Below are positions 54,837 to 63,373 of a DNA stretch of 64,000 bases, piece by piece. The position numbers were made by a program, and so were the translations under genes. The notes under the pieces were generated by a model that had not been told where the DNA came from, searched no databases, and saw only the letters and a program-made list of their open reading frames with translations. This DNA is from Streptomyces diastaticus subsp. diastaticus. Its GTDB lineage: Bacteria > Actinomycetota > Actinomycetes > Streptomycetales > Streptomycetaceae. How positions within the stretch are numbered: the stretch's first letter is position 1; each line of letters starts with the position of its first letter. The stretch covers positions 1,860,001-1,924,000 of the forward strand of contig NZ_BLLN01000005.1 of assembly GCF_011170125.1 (NCBI RefSeq), given 5' to 3'.

Positions 54837-56561
54837 TCAGGCCAGGAAGAAGAGCTGGTTGAGCGGCAGCTTCTGGGCCGGGTCGATGGTCACGACCTCG
54901 CCGTCCACCGTGACCTTGTACGTCTCGGGGTCCACCTCGATCTTCGGCAGGGTGTCGTTGCGGACCATCGAGTGCTTGCCGATGGTGCGGGTCTTGCTGA
55001 CGGGCAGCACCCTGCGTTCCAGACCGAGCCTCTCGGGCACCCCGGCCGCGATCCCGGCCTGCGACATGAAGGTGACGTGGGTGGCCTGCATCGCCTTGCC
55101 GTACTGGCCGAACGAGGGCCGGTAGTAGACCGGCTGCGGGGTGGGCAGCGAGGCGTTGGGGTCGCCCATCTGGGTCCAGGAGATGATGCCGCCCTTGATG
55201 ACCATCTTCGGCTTGGCCCCGAAGGAGTGCATGGGCCACAGGACGATGTCGGCGAGCTTGCCGGTCTCCAGCGAGCCGACGTGGTCGGAGATGCCGCAGG
55301 CGATGGCGGGGTTGATGGTGACCTTGGCCAGGTAGCGCAGCACCCGCTCGTTGTCGTTGCGCGCGGAGTCCTCGGGCAGCGGCCCGAACGCCTCCTTGCA
55401 CACGTGCGCGATCTGGAAGGAGCGGGTCACGGACTCGCCGACGCGGCCCATCGCCTGGGAGTCGGAGGAGACGATGCTGATGATGCCCCGGTCGTGCAGG
55501 ACGGTCTCGGCGGCGATCGTCTCGGCACGCACCCGGCTGTCGGCGAAGGCGACGTCCTCGGGGATGTCGTGGCTGAGGTGGTGGCAGACCATCACCATGT
55601 CGAGCAGCTCGTCCACGGAGTTCTTCGTGTACGGCAGCGTCGGGTTGGTGGAGGAGGGGAGCATGTTCGGCTCGCCGGTGACGCGCAGGATGTCCGGCGC
55701 GTGGCCGCCGCCCGCCCCTTCGCTGTGGAAGGTGTGGATGGTCCGGCCGTTGATCGCCGAGCGGGTGTCCTCGAAGAAGCCGCCCTCGTTGAGGGTGTCC
55801 GTGTGGATGGCCACCTGGACGTCGTGCCGGTCGGCGACGGAGAGCGAGTTGTCGATGACCGCGGGCGTCGAGCCCCAGTCCTCGTGGACCTTGAGCGCGG
55901 CGGCGCCGGCCACGATCTGTTCGTCGAGGGCCTCGGGGCGGCTGCCGTTGCCCTTGGCCATGACACCGAGGTTGACCGGCAGGTCCTCGGCGGACTGAAG
56001 GATGCGGGCCAGGTTGAAGGGGCCCGGGGTGCAGGTCGTGCCGTTGGTGCCGTCGGTGGGGCCGGTGCCGCCGCCGAAGAGCGTGGTGATGCCGTTGCTG
56101 AGGGCCTGCTCGCACTGTTGCGGCGAGATGAGGTGGACGTGGGAGTCCATCGCCCCGGCGGTGGCGATCAGGTGCTCCCCGGCGATGACCTCGGTGCCCG
56201 TGCCGACGACCAGGCGCGGGTGCACGCCGTCCTGGGTCTGCGGGTTGCCGGCCTTGCCGATGCCCGCGATGAACCCGTCCTTGACGCCGATGTCGCACTT
56301 GATCACGCCGAGCACCGGGTCCATGACCACGGCGTTGGTGATGACCAGGTCCAGGGCGCCCTGGGCGGCGGTGGCCTGGGGGTCGGAGGACATGCCGTCG
56401 CGCATCGTCTTGCCGCCGCCGTACACCACCTCGTCCCCGTACGAGCCCTCGCGCACGTCCTTCTCGACCTCTACGACGAGATTGGTGTCGGCGAGCCGGA
56501 ACCTGTCGCCCACGGTGGGGCCGAAGAGGTCGGCGTACTGCTTGCGGGAGAGGGTCGGCAT
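54837..56561 (-). CDS. ureC: Urease alpha subunit
   Basis: 574 residues, full length, hydrolyses urea to ammonia and carbamate. The carbamylated Lys is in [11 protein letters not shown]. Nickel ligands are the His pair of SHVHLI, IHTDT, the His of [14 protein letters not shown] and the Asp of SSDSQAM. The flap Cys is in [26 protein letters not shown] is conserved. ATG two bases after the ureB stop. Cytosolic, assembled with UreA and UreB. Confidence 0.98.
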   Translation of the reverse strand: MPTLSRKQYADLFGPTVGDRFRLADTNLVVEVEKDVREGSYGDEVVYGGGKTMRDGMSSDPQATAAQGALDLVITNAVVMDPVLGVIKCDIGVKDGFIAGIGKAGNPQTQDGVHPRLVVGTGTEVIAGEHLIATAGAMDSHVHLISPQQCEQALSNGITTLFGGGTGPTDGTNGTTCTPGPFNLARILQSAEDLPVNLGVMAKGNGSRPEALDEQIVAGAAALKVHEDWGSTPAVIDNSLSVADRHDVQVAIHTDTLNEGGFFEDTRSAINGRTIHTFHSEGAGGGHAPDILRVTGEPNMLPSSTNPTLPYTKNSVDELLDMVMVCHHLSHDIPEDVAFADSRVRAETIAAETVLHDRGIISIVSSDSQAMGRVGESVTRSFQIAHVCKEAFGPLPEDSARNDNERVLRYLAKVTINPAIACGISDHVGSLETGKLADIVLWPMHSFGAKPKMVIKGGIISWTQMGDPNASLPTPQPVYYRPSFGQYGKAMQATHVTFMSQAGIAAGVPERLGLERRVLPVSKTRTIGKHSMVRNDTLPKIEVDPETYKVTVDGEVVTIDPAQKLPLNQLFFLA

Positions 56562-56562
56562 G

Positions 56563-57030
56563 TCAGTGGGATCCCTTCTTGTTCTTCTTGGCCTCGCTCT
56601 TGTCCGAGTCCGCGCCCTTGTGGCCGGTGGGCCCGGCGTTGATCTGCCGGCCGTCGGCGCGGGCGCCGAGGAAGCCCAGCCGCTCGGCCCGGCTCACCGC
56701 CTCCGCGCAGGCGGTCTGCGAGCGGACGCTGCCGTTGAGCAGGCCGCTGAAGCCGTGCAGCCGGCCGGTGCCGGCGTAGGTGCACAGTTCGACCTCGTGG
56801 GTGCCGCCGGGCTCGAAGCGGACGGCGGTGCCGGCGGCGATGTTGAGGTGCATGCCGATCGTGGCGTCGCGGTCGAAGTCCAGCGCGGAGTTGGCCTCGA
56901 AGAAGTGGTAGTCGGAGCCCACCTGGACCGCGCGGTCACCGGTGTTGCGGACGGTGACCTTCAGGGTGGGGCGACCGGCGTTGATCTCGATCGGTTCGTC
57001 GGCGTACTGGTAGCGCGGGGGAAGCGTCAT
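56563..57030 (-). CDS. ureB: Urease beta subunit with Lys-rich C-terminal extension
   Basis: 155 residues, about 50 more than a standard UreB. The core has [53 protein letters not shown] and [12 protein letters not shown]. After that come about 50 residues with [19 protein letters not shown] and a charged end ([14 protein letters not shown]). The ATG overlaps the upstream His-rich gene stop (ATGA). The extension may be a docking tail; similar long forms exist in some Streptomyces, as I recall. Confidence 0.95.
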   Translation of the reverse strand: MTLPPRYQYADEPIEINAGRPTLKVTVRNTGDRAVQVGSDYHFFEANSALDFDRDATIGMHLNIAAGTAVRFEPGGTHEVELCTYAGTGRLHGFSGLLNGSVRSQTACAEAVSRAERLGFLGARADGRQINAGPTGHKGADSDKSEAKKNKKGSH

Positions 57031-58061
57031 CGCGGACTCCTGTGTGAGGGGACGAGGTCGGGAGCGGATCCCTGATGCTCGACGGGGGACTCCCCCGCCG
57101 TCCTCGGTGCGGGGGACAGTGCCCGGTGGTGGTCGCCACCGCCGTCCGGGCCGTGGCCGTGGCCGTCGTCGGCACCGTGGGAGTGACTGTGGCCGTGCCC
57201 GTGCCCGTGCCCGTGGCTGTGCCCGTGGCCGTGGGCGTGGCTGTGGGCGTGACCGTGGCCATGGCTGTGGCCGTGCCCGTGGTCGTCCGGGCCGTGGCTG
57301 TGGGCGTGACCGTGGCCATGGCTGTGGCCGTGCCCGTGGTCGTCCGGGCCGTGGCTGTGGGCGTGACCGTGGTCGTGGTCCGCGGCCAGGGCGCGGTCCA
57401 CTCCGTCGTCGCCGGAGCGCTCGTACCGCTCCCGTGCCTGGCGGACCCGCGAGGCGAGCACCCCGGCGGCGGCGGACGCCGACAGCAGCGGCCCGCCGTA
57501 CTCGGCGTGCGCCACGCCCGCCGGCTCCGGCACCGCCCAGGCGGCCGGCAGCACGACGGCGCCCGGCGCGCCGAGCGCACGGCAGCGCCACACGCCCTCC
57601 GCCAGGTCCGGAGCGCCGCCGAGCAGGGCGACCTCGACGACGCGGTGCCGCCCGTACTGGCCCACCAGGCGGGCGGTGCGGAAGAGGTCGGCGTCGCTGA
57701 ACGGGTCGCCCGAGGGGGCGGTGACCAGCAGGGCCCGGTCGTCGGGGACCCGGTTGGCCAGCGTGCGCAGCCAGCCGACGAGGTGAGCGGTGGTGCCGAA
57801 CGGCTCGGCCAGCAGGGTGCCGGCCCGCTCTCCCGCGTCGAGGGCGAGCAGGGTGCGGGCGGCGTCGGCGACGAGGGAGGGATCCCGTCCGAGGGTCATC
57901 GGCACCACGCAGACCCGTTCCCCGGCGGCCCGAGCGGAGCGGACCTCGCGGACCAGCTCCCGCCCGCCGCCCACGCGGGTGACCTCGGGTCCCAGCACGC
58001 CGGCCAGGGCGGCCGCCCCGTCGCTCTCGTGACCGCCGACCGCGATCACCCGGTCGGTCAT
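57027..58061 (-). CDS. CbiX-like protein with poly-His tail, in the urease operon
   Basis: 344 residues. The N-terminal ~225 residues look like a CbiX/SirB chelatase fold: VIAVGGHES at the start, [31 protein letters not shown] and a repeat-like second half. The canonical chelatase His positions are only partly kept (His in GGHES). Residues about 228-315 are a His-Gly-His-Ser-rich tail with about 35 His, a strong divalent-metal binder. The start is one base after ureA and the stop overlaps ureB. No UreE is present in the operon, so it is the best candidate nickel store or chaperone. Chelatase activity is uncertain. Confidence 0.85.
   Translation of the reverse strand: MTDRVIAVGGHESDGAAALAGVLGPEVTRVGGGRELVREVRSARAAGERVCVVPMTLGRDPSLVADAARTLLALDAGERAGTLLAEPFGTTAHLVGWLRTLANRVPDDRALLVTAPSGDPFSDADLFRTARLVGQYGRHRVVEVALLGGAPDLAEGVWRCRALGAPGAVVLPAAWAVPEPAGVAHAEYGGPLLSASAAAGVLASRVRQARERYERSGDDGVDRALAADHDHGHAHSHGPDDHGHGHSHGHGHAHSHGPDDHGHGHSHGHGHAHSHAHGHGHSHGHGHGHGHSHSHGADDGHGHGPDGGGDHHRALSPAPRTAGESPVEHQGSAPDLVPSHRSPR
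57241..57372 (-). repeat. 57-base tandem repeat coding the His-rich tail
   Basis: Two exact 57-base units (57241-57297 and 57298-57354) and a partial third (57355-57372). 57 is divisible by three, so each unit adds 19 residues, and loss or gain keeps the frame. Likely to vary in copy number by slippage. Confidence 0.9.
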
Positions 58062-58062
58062 C

Positions 58063-58368
58063 TCAGCCGCCGATGGGGTCGTGGCAGGAGACGAGCTTGT
58101 TGCCGTCGTCGAAGGTGGCCTCCACCTGGAGCAGCGGAAGCATCTCGCGCACTCCCGGCATGGTGCCGTCCTCGTCGACCACGTGCCGGCCCAGCTCCAT
58201 GCAGTCGGCGACGCTCTTGCCGTCGCGGGCCCCCTCCAGGATGGCTTCGGTGATCAGCGCCACGGACTCGCTGTAGTTGAGCTTCAGCCCACGTTCGCGG
58301 CGCTTGTGGGCCAGGTCGGCCACGACGTAGATGAGGAGCTTGTCGATTTCCCGGGGTGCAAGGTTCAT
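58063..58368 (-). CDS. ureA: Urease gamma subunit
   Basis: 101 residues, the normal length for UreA. Motifs [38 protein letters not shown] and [17 protein letters not shown] are intact. ATG 42 bases after the urea transporter stop; it is followed one base later by the His-rich CbiX-like gene. Confidence 0.97.
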   Translation of the reverse strand: MNLAPREIDKLLIYVVADLAHKRRERGLKLNYSESVALITEAILEGARDGKSVADCMELGRHVVDEDGTMPGVREMLPLLQVEATFDDGNKLVSCHDPIGG

Positions 58369-58410
58369 GGCTGCCTTCCTCGATGGACGTGCCGCACGGT
58401 GTGCGGGGGC

Positions 58411-59388
58411 TCAGGACTTGTCGTCGGCGATCAGGGTGATCCGCGGCAGCAGCGGCACCGCCGCCAGCAGCGCCCAGGTGGTGATGTTGAAAGGCCAGGT
58501 GAAGGTGTGGCTGCCGAAGACCTTGAAGAGCACCGACAAGGAGGCCGTCAGGCCGGTGCTGGCAGCGGCGGCCACCACGGTGTAGAGGTGGTTCCACGGG
58601 GTGGACCGCAGCAGGACCACGCCGAAGGCGAGGCTGGTGAGGACGGCGTTGTAGCCGTAGATCCCCTCGCCGATCAGGGCCGCGGGGGCGCCGAGGGCCC
58701 ACGCGGTGAGCAGACCGACGACGCTGCCGATCACGGCGAAGATCCCGACTTTCCAGCCCGCGAGGAAGAGGCCGACCAGCATGATCAGGCCCACGTACCA
58801 GGTGCCGGCGAAGAAGATCTGCGAGAAGTTGGCGAAGAAGCCCTGCCACAGGTCGGTCCAGCTCACGACGGGGCTCTTGGGGACGGCCGGGGTGATCGCC
58901 GTCGCCGGAGTACCGTGCCAGACCCGCTCGAAGGACGGCGCCCCCAGGACCATGACGAGCGCCACGAAGCAGAAGGGCCCGGTGAACGCCTTCAGCCCGA
59001 AGGGGGCCAGCAGGCGGCCGAGGGTCGCGGTGACCAGGGTGCACATGACGGCGGCGACGACGGCCAGGACGTAGCTGGACGGGTGGTTCCCCAGGTAGAC
59101 CACGATCGCGATGGCGCCCAGGACACCGCAGTAGGACATCAGGCCCTGGGTGACGGTGTCGTGGTGGACGTTCAGGAACTGGGCGGTGAGCGTCGAGACC
59201 ACCGCGCCGATCGTCGCGAACAGGCCCATCTCCCAGCTCTCCACCCACAGGGCGGCCAGGATCAGCAGCGAGGTCCACACGCTGGGCTGGAAGTCCACCT
59301 GCCCCACGCCGCGCAGAGAACCGAGCCCGAACGGCTTCAGGCCGGTCGGGGCCGGAGCGGCCTCGGGCGTCACGGACGGTGAGGCCAC
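58411..59388 (-). CDS. Urea transporter (UT family)
   Basis: 325 residues, about ten membrane helices in two inverted halves. Typical segments are GVGQVDFQPSVWTSLLILAAL, GLMSYCGVLGAIAIVVYLG, GVGQ-like FFAGTWYVGLIMLVGLFLAG and GIYGYNAVLTSLAFG. GTG at 59388 has AAGGAG five bases upstream (complement of 59394-59399); the longer frame adds a non-membrane Arg-rich head. It is first in the nine-gene urea operon and provides passive urea entry. Confidence 0.9.
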   Translation of the reverse strand: MASPSVTPEAAPAPTGLKPFGLGSLRGVGQVDFQPSVWTSLLILAALWVESWEMGLFATIGAVVSTLTAQFLNVHHDTVTQGLMSYCGVLGAIAIVVYLGNHPSSYVLAVVAAVMCTLVTATLGRLLAPFGLKAFTGPFCFVALVMVLGAPSFERVWHGTPATAITPAVPKSPVVSWTDLWQGFFANFSQIFFAGTWYVGLIMLVGLFLAGWKVGIFAVIGSVVGLLTAWALGAPAALIGEGIYGYNAVLTSLAFGVVLLRSTPWNHLYTVVAAAASTGLTASLSVLFKVFGSHTFTWPFNITTWALLAAVPLLPRITLIADDKS

Positions 59389-59491
59389 TGATTCTCCTTC
59401 GATGAGCCGGAAATACGCCGAACGGGGTGCGCCCGCAGTGCCCCGGGCACGGCGAAGAAGCCAGACGAGGAGCACCGGATAGCGTGACCAT

Positions 59492-59998
59492 ATGCACCTT
59501 TTGGGCGGTACGCACCTCCATCCACACCCTGATCACTCACCCGGCTCACAACTCCCCGTCGTCGCCGTGGTCGCCCTCGGGGGGGCCGTGGGGGCCGCCC
59601 TCCGCTACGGCGCGGGCCGCATCTGGCGCAACGGCTCCGACGCCGCGCTGCTGTGGCACGAGGGCACGGCCGCCTTCCCGTGGACGACGCTGCTGGTCAA
59701 CGTCGTGGGCTGCTTCCTCATGGGCGTACTCGCCGTCGCCCTCAAGGAGCGCTTCACCGGCGCCCCCCGGCTGCTCAACCCGATGCTGGGCACCGGGGTG
59801 CTCGGCGGTTTCACCACCTTCTCCTCGTACACCGACGACGCACGGCGGCTCATCGAGAACGACCAGCCGCTGACCGCTGTCGGCTACCTGCTGCTGACGG
59901 TGGCCGCCTGTCTGGTGGGCATCGCCCTCGGGGTGGCGCTGACCCGCCTGGTGCTCACCGGCGCGGTGGCGGAGAACCGGCACGAGGGCGGTGCCTGA
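59492..59998 (+). CDS. crcB: Fluoride channel CrcB/Fluc (first subunit)
   Basis: 168 residues, four helices. Family features LVNVVGCFLMGVLA, GVLGGFTTFSSYTDDA and GALRYGAG-like GAALRYGAGRIW. A His-rich N-terminus (HLHPHPDHS) is unusual. TAGCGT at 59480-59485 lies six bases before the ATG, so the transcript is probably leaderless. Its stop overlaps the second crcB by one base; paired genes usually make a heterodimeric channel that exports F-. Confidence 0.93.
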   Translation: MHLLGGTHLHPHPDHSPGSQLPVVAVVALGGAVGAALRYGAGRIWRNGSDAALLWHEGTAAFPWTTLLVNVVGCFLMGVLAVALKERFTGAPRLLNPMLGTGVLGGFTTFSSYTDDARRLIENDQPLTAVGYLLLTVAACLVGIALGVALTRLVLTGAVAENRHEGGA

Positions 59999-60372
59999 TG
60001 GGTGAGTGGTTCCTCGTCCTGGCCGGCGGAGCCGTCGGCGCGCCCGCCCGCTACCTGATCGGCGTGGCGGCCCGCGACCGTCTGCCCGCCTCCTTCCACT
60101 GGGGCACCTTCCTGGCCAACATGGCCGCCGCCCTGCTCCTGGGCTTCCTCGTCCAGGCCGGGACCCAGGGCGCGCTCGGCGCGACCGGGCAGGCCCTGCT
60201 GTCCACCGGCTTCTGCGGCGCCCTGTCCACCTGGTCCACCTTCTCCAAGGAGGTGCTGGCCCTGACGGACGCCCGGCGCCTCGCCCGGGCCGGCGGCTAC
60301 CTGCTGGCCACGGTCGCCTTCGGGCTCGGCCTGTCGTTCGCGGGCGGTGCGCTGGCCCAGGCCATCTGGTGA
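59998..60372 (+). CDS. crcB: Fluoride channel CrcB/Fluc (second subunit)
   Basis: 124 residues. GAVGAPARYLIGV, GTFLANMAAALLLGFL and STGFCGALSTWSTFSKE. TGATG overlap with the first copy. The central channel asparagine is conserved as FLANM; the Phe and Thr/Ser tracks are present. Forms a pair with the preceding protein. The next gene starts in its stop codon. Confidence 0.93.
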   Translation: MGEWFLVLAGGAVGAPARYLIGVAARDRLPASFHWGTFLANMAAALLLGFLVQAGTQGALGATGQALLSTGFCGALSTWSTFSKEVLALTDARRLARAGGYLLATVAFGLGLSFAGGALAQAIW

Positions 60373-62321
60373 CCCCTCGCCCGGACGGCACGCTCCGGCG
60401 CGCGCTGCGCCGGCTGCCCCGGCCACCCTCGCTCGACCGGGGGCGCGCCGTCCGGGCCCTGCTCGCCTTCGCCCTCGCCTTCGGGAGCGTCACCGCGGTG
60501 GCGGGCGTGGAGTACGGCGCTTTCGCCGCGATGGGCTGCTACCTCGACGCCTACGGCAACCGCGACCCCTACCCGCGCCGGGCGACGCTGACGGCGCTGC
60601 TCACCGGCGGGTTCGTGCTGTCCTTCTTCGCCGCCTCGCTGGCGGCCGGGCACACCTGGGCGATGGTGGCCGTGCTCTCCCTGGTGGCGGTGGCCGCCAC
60701 CCTCTTCGTCGACACGCTGGACCTGAGCGGGCCCGGGGGCTACTTCGTCGTCCTCGTGGCCGCCCTCGGCGCCTTCCTGCCCCCGGCCGACCCCGCCGAG
60801 GCCGCCGTCCGCTCGGGCCTGGTCGGACTCGGTGCCGCCTGTGCCTGGCTGTTCGGGACGATCGGCACGCTCACCTCCCCCCACCGGCCGGAGCAACGGG
60901 CGGCCTCCACCGCGCTGAAGGACGTCGCGGCCTTCGCCCGGGCGGCGGCCGGGGCCGGGCCGGGCCCGCCGGACGGCCCGCTCGCCGACGCCCGGCAGCG
61001 CGCCTGCGCCTCACTCCACCGGGCGTGGACGGCACTGGACGAGACCCGGCCGGGGTGGCGCCGCCGCGGACCGGACGCCTTGCGACTCGCCCTGCACACG
61101 CTGCTGACCCGCCTCGAAGGCGTACTCGAGGTGGTGGAGGACAGCCTCTGCGAGGACGGCGCCCCTGTCCCGGGGCCGTGGCCGCGCCTGCTGCTGGACA
61201 CCGCGGGGCAGGTGCGCGCGGGCCGCGTCCCCGACCCGTGGCCCGGGCCGGCCGCCGCCCCGGGCGGACCCGCGCCGTGCGCGGCCACCGCGCCGTGGCC
61301 GGCGCCGTTGCCACCGCGCAGGAGACCGGGCGACGAGGTGCGGCGGCTGTACGCGCCCTCGTCGCCGTTCCCGGCCGTCGCGCTGCGGGTGGGCCTCGCG
61401 GTCGCGGGCGGCACCACCATCGCGGCCCTGGTGCCGGTCCTGCATCCGGCCTGGGTGGCGGTGGGCGCGGCGGCGGCGCTCCAGGGCGGCCCGTGGCGCC
61501 GGCCGACCTGGCGTTCCGGATGGCGGCTGGCCGGTACCGTCCTGGGCGTCGGGCTGACCGCTGCCGCCTTCCACTCCTACGAGCCCGGGGTCTGGGTGAC
61601 CGTCGCCCTGGCCTCGGCCGGCCACGCCCTGTACCGGGGCCTGCCCCGCTCCTCGCTCTTCGTCCGGACGATGCTGAGCACCCCCGTCGCCCTGCTGATC
61701 GCCGACGCCGCCACGCTGGGCAGACCCGGCCTCGGCGACCTCGCCACGTACCGTCTGCTCGACGTGAGCCTGGGCCTCGCCCTCGGGATGGCCACCACCC
61801 TCCTGGTGCGGGGCATCCCCGTCCGCCGGGTGCGCGCGGCGGTCCAGGGGGCCGTCGCGGCGACGGCTGCCGCGCTCCTGGACCGGCTGCGCACCGGCTC
61901 GGCCGATCCCCGGTCCCTGGGGAAGGCATGGGAGGCGCTGGCCGCGCTGTGGACGATGTACGCCGCGGTGCCCGCCGAGGAGATCCGCACCACCCGGACC
62001 GCCGCCCAGCTCTGGCCGACCCTGCTGGCCCTGCGCCGCCTGCTCGCCTGGAACCTGCTGGCCCCGCCCGGCCTCCTCGGGCCCGGGGAGGCCGACCGCA
62101 CCGGCGCCTACCTGGACGCCCTGTCCACCGCGGCCGGCGCCGGGCTGCCCGGTTCCCCCGAGATCCGCGCCGCCCTCCCCTCTCCCTCGCTCCCCGGCCA
62201 TCCGGACCTGGCCCGGCGGCTCGCGGACCTGCACCGCGCCCTCGCCTCCTCGCCGCCCGCCATCACCGGCCGGCGCCGGCGTGGCGGACACCTCTGGCGC
62301 CGCGTGCTCAGGCGCCGGTGA
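60369..62321 (+). CDS. FUSC/aromatic-acid-exporter-like membrane protein
   Basis: 650 residues. Two blocks of membrane helices (about 25-175 and 340-490) flank soluble regions, the YccS/FUSC layout. Segments include AFAAMGCYLDAYGNRDPYPRR and GGTTIAALVPVLHPAWVAVG. GTG at 60369 overlaps the crcB stop (GTGA), so it is made with the fluoride channels. Substrate unknown; organic acid or fluoro-compound efflux are possibilities. Its 3' end overlaps the convergent meaB by 14 bases. Confidence 0.85.
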   Translation: MTPRPDGTLRRALRRLPRPPSLDRGRAVRALLAFALAFGSVTAVAGVEYGAFAAMGCYLDAYGNRDPYPRRATLTALLTGGFVLSFFAASLAAGHTWAMVAVLSLVAVAATLFVDTLDLSGPGGYFVVLVAALGAFLPPADPAEAAVRSGLVGLGAACAWLFGTIGTLTSPHRPEQRAASTALKDVAAFARAAAGAGPGPPDGPLADARQRACASLHRAWTALDETRPGWRRRGPDALRLALHTLLTRLEGVLEVVEDSLCEDGAPVPGPWPRLLLDTAGQVRAGRVPDPWPGPAAAPGGPAPCAATAPWPAPLPPRRRPGDEVRRLYAPSSPFPAVALRVGLAVAGGTTIAALVPVLHPAWVAVGAAAALQGGPWRRPTWRSGWRLAGTVLGVGLTAAAFHSYEPGVWVTVALASAGHALYRGLPRSSLFVRTMLSTPVALLIADAATLGRPGLGDLATYRLLDVSLGLALGMATTLLVRGIPVRRVRAAVQGAVAATAAALLDRLRTGSADPRSLGKAWEALAALWTMYAAVPAEEIRTTRTAAQLWPTLLALRRLLAWNLLAPPGLLGPGEADRTGAYLDALSTAAGAGLPGSPEIRAALPSPSLPGHPDLARRLADLHRALASSPPAITGRRRRGGHLWRRVLRRR

Positions 62322-63279
62322 CCGTGCCCGGCGCGACCGCCGCCAGCAGGGCGTCCGCCGCGGCGTAAGGCGACAGCTCCCCGGCGGCCACCCGCCCGGC
62401 CAGCACCCCGGTCCGCGCGTCCCCGGCGAGATCCGCGATCCGCGACCGGAGCGCGGTCACCGCGATCGTCTCGATCTCGCGCGCGGCCCGCGCGGCCCGC
62501 CGCTCGCCGAGCACCCCGCGCTCCTCCATCCACCCCCGGTGCTTCTCCAGCGCCCCGACCAGCTCGTCGACGCCCACCCCCTTGGCCGCCACGGTCTTCA
62601 CGATCGGCGGCCGCCAGTCCCCCGCGGCGCGGGCCTCGCCGAGGCCGAGCATGTGGTTGAGTTCGCGCGCCGTGGCGTCGGCCCCGTCGCGGTCGGCCTT
62701 GTTGACCACGTAGAGGTCGCCGATCTCCAGGATCCCGGCCTTGGCGGCCTGGACGCCGTCGCCCATGCCGGGTGCGAGCAGCACCACGCTGGTGTCGGCC
62801 TGGGCGGCGATCTCCACCTCGGACTGCCCGACGCCGACGGTCTCCACCAGGACCACGTCGAACCCGGCCGCGTCCAGCACCCGGATCGCCTGCGGGGCCG
62901 CCCAGGCGAGACCTCCCAGATGGCCGCGGGTGGCCATGGAGCGGATGTAGACCCCGGGGTCGGAGGCGTGGTCGGACATCCGGATGCGGTCGCCGAGCAG
63001 GGCACCCCCGGAGAACGGCGAGGACGGGTCGACGGCGAGCACCGCCACCCGCTTCCCGGCCGCCCGGTAGGCGCTGACCAGCGCCGAGGTGGTGGTCGAC
63101 TTGCCGACGCCGGGCGAGCCGGTGAGCCCGACCACGTAGGCGTTGCCGGTGAACGGGGCGAGCGCGGCCATGACGTCCCGTAGTTGCGGCGAGGCCCCCT
63201 CGACCAGCGAGATCAGCCGGGCCACGGCCCGCGGCCTGCCCTGTCTGGCCTGGGCGACGAGGGCGGGGACGTCCTGCAT
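62308..63279 (-). CDS. meaB: Methylmalonyl-CoA mutase-associated GTPase MeaB
   Basis: 323 residues. G3E/SIMIBI GTPase that protects and reloads B12-dependent acyl-CoA mutases. P-loop GLTGSPGVGKSTTT, VLAVDPSSPFSGGALLGDRIRM, MATRGHLGG, VETVGVGQSE and VVNKADRDGA. The ATG at 63279 has GGAG close upstream; an in-frame GTG at 63294 is possible. It could serve the IcmA-like mutase at 33381. The C-terminal dimerisation helix is present. Confidence 0.95.
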   Translation of the reverse strand: MQDVPALVAQARQGRPRAVARLISLVEGASPQLRDVMAALAPFTGNAYVVGLTGSPGVGKSTTTSALVSAYRAAGKRVAVLAVDPSSPFSGGALLGDRIRMSDHASDPGVYIRSMATRGHLGGLAWAAPQAIRVLDAAGFDVVLVETVGVGQSEVEIAAQADTSVVLLAPGMGDGVQAAKAGILEIGDLYVVNKADRDGADATARELNHMLGLGEARAAGDWRPPIVKTVAAKGVGVDELVGALEKHRGWMEERGVLGERRAARAAREIETIAVTALRSRIADLAGDARTGVLAGRVAAGELSPYAAADALLAAVAPGTVTGA

Positions 63280-63330
63280 GGCTGCTCCGTTCACCTGACG
63301 ACGTACGACGAGGATCAGATCCCATCAAAA

Positions 63331-63367
63331 GCGCGGCCCGGCCCCTCGCACGGGGGCCGGGCCGCGC
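63331..63367 (-). terminator. Intrinsic terminator after the thiolase gene
   Basis: Perfect 15-base arms 63331-63345 and 63353-63367 with a 7-base loop, followed on the minus strand by TTTTGATG. It starts seven bases past the thiolase stop. Confidence 0.8.
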
Positions 63368-63373
63368 CGGTGC

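Noticed and set aside
57180..57380. CRISPR-like or non-coding repeat array
   Set aside because: The periodic DNA is coding: exact 57-base units keep the frame of a His-rich protein coupled to ureB.
59389..59491. Fluoride riboswitch upstream of crcB
   Set aside because: No conserved pseudoknot pattern, and the predicted transcript is leaderless.
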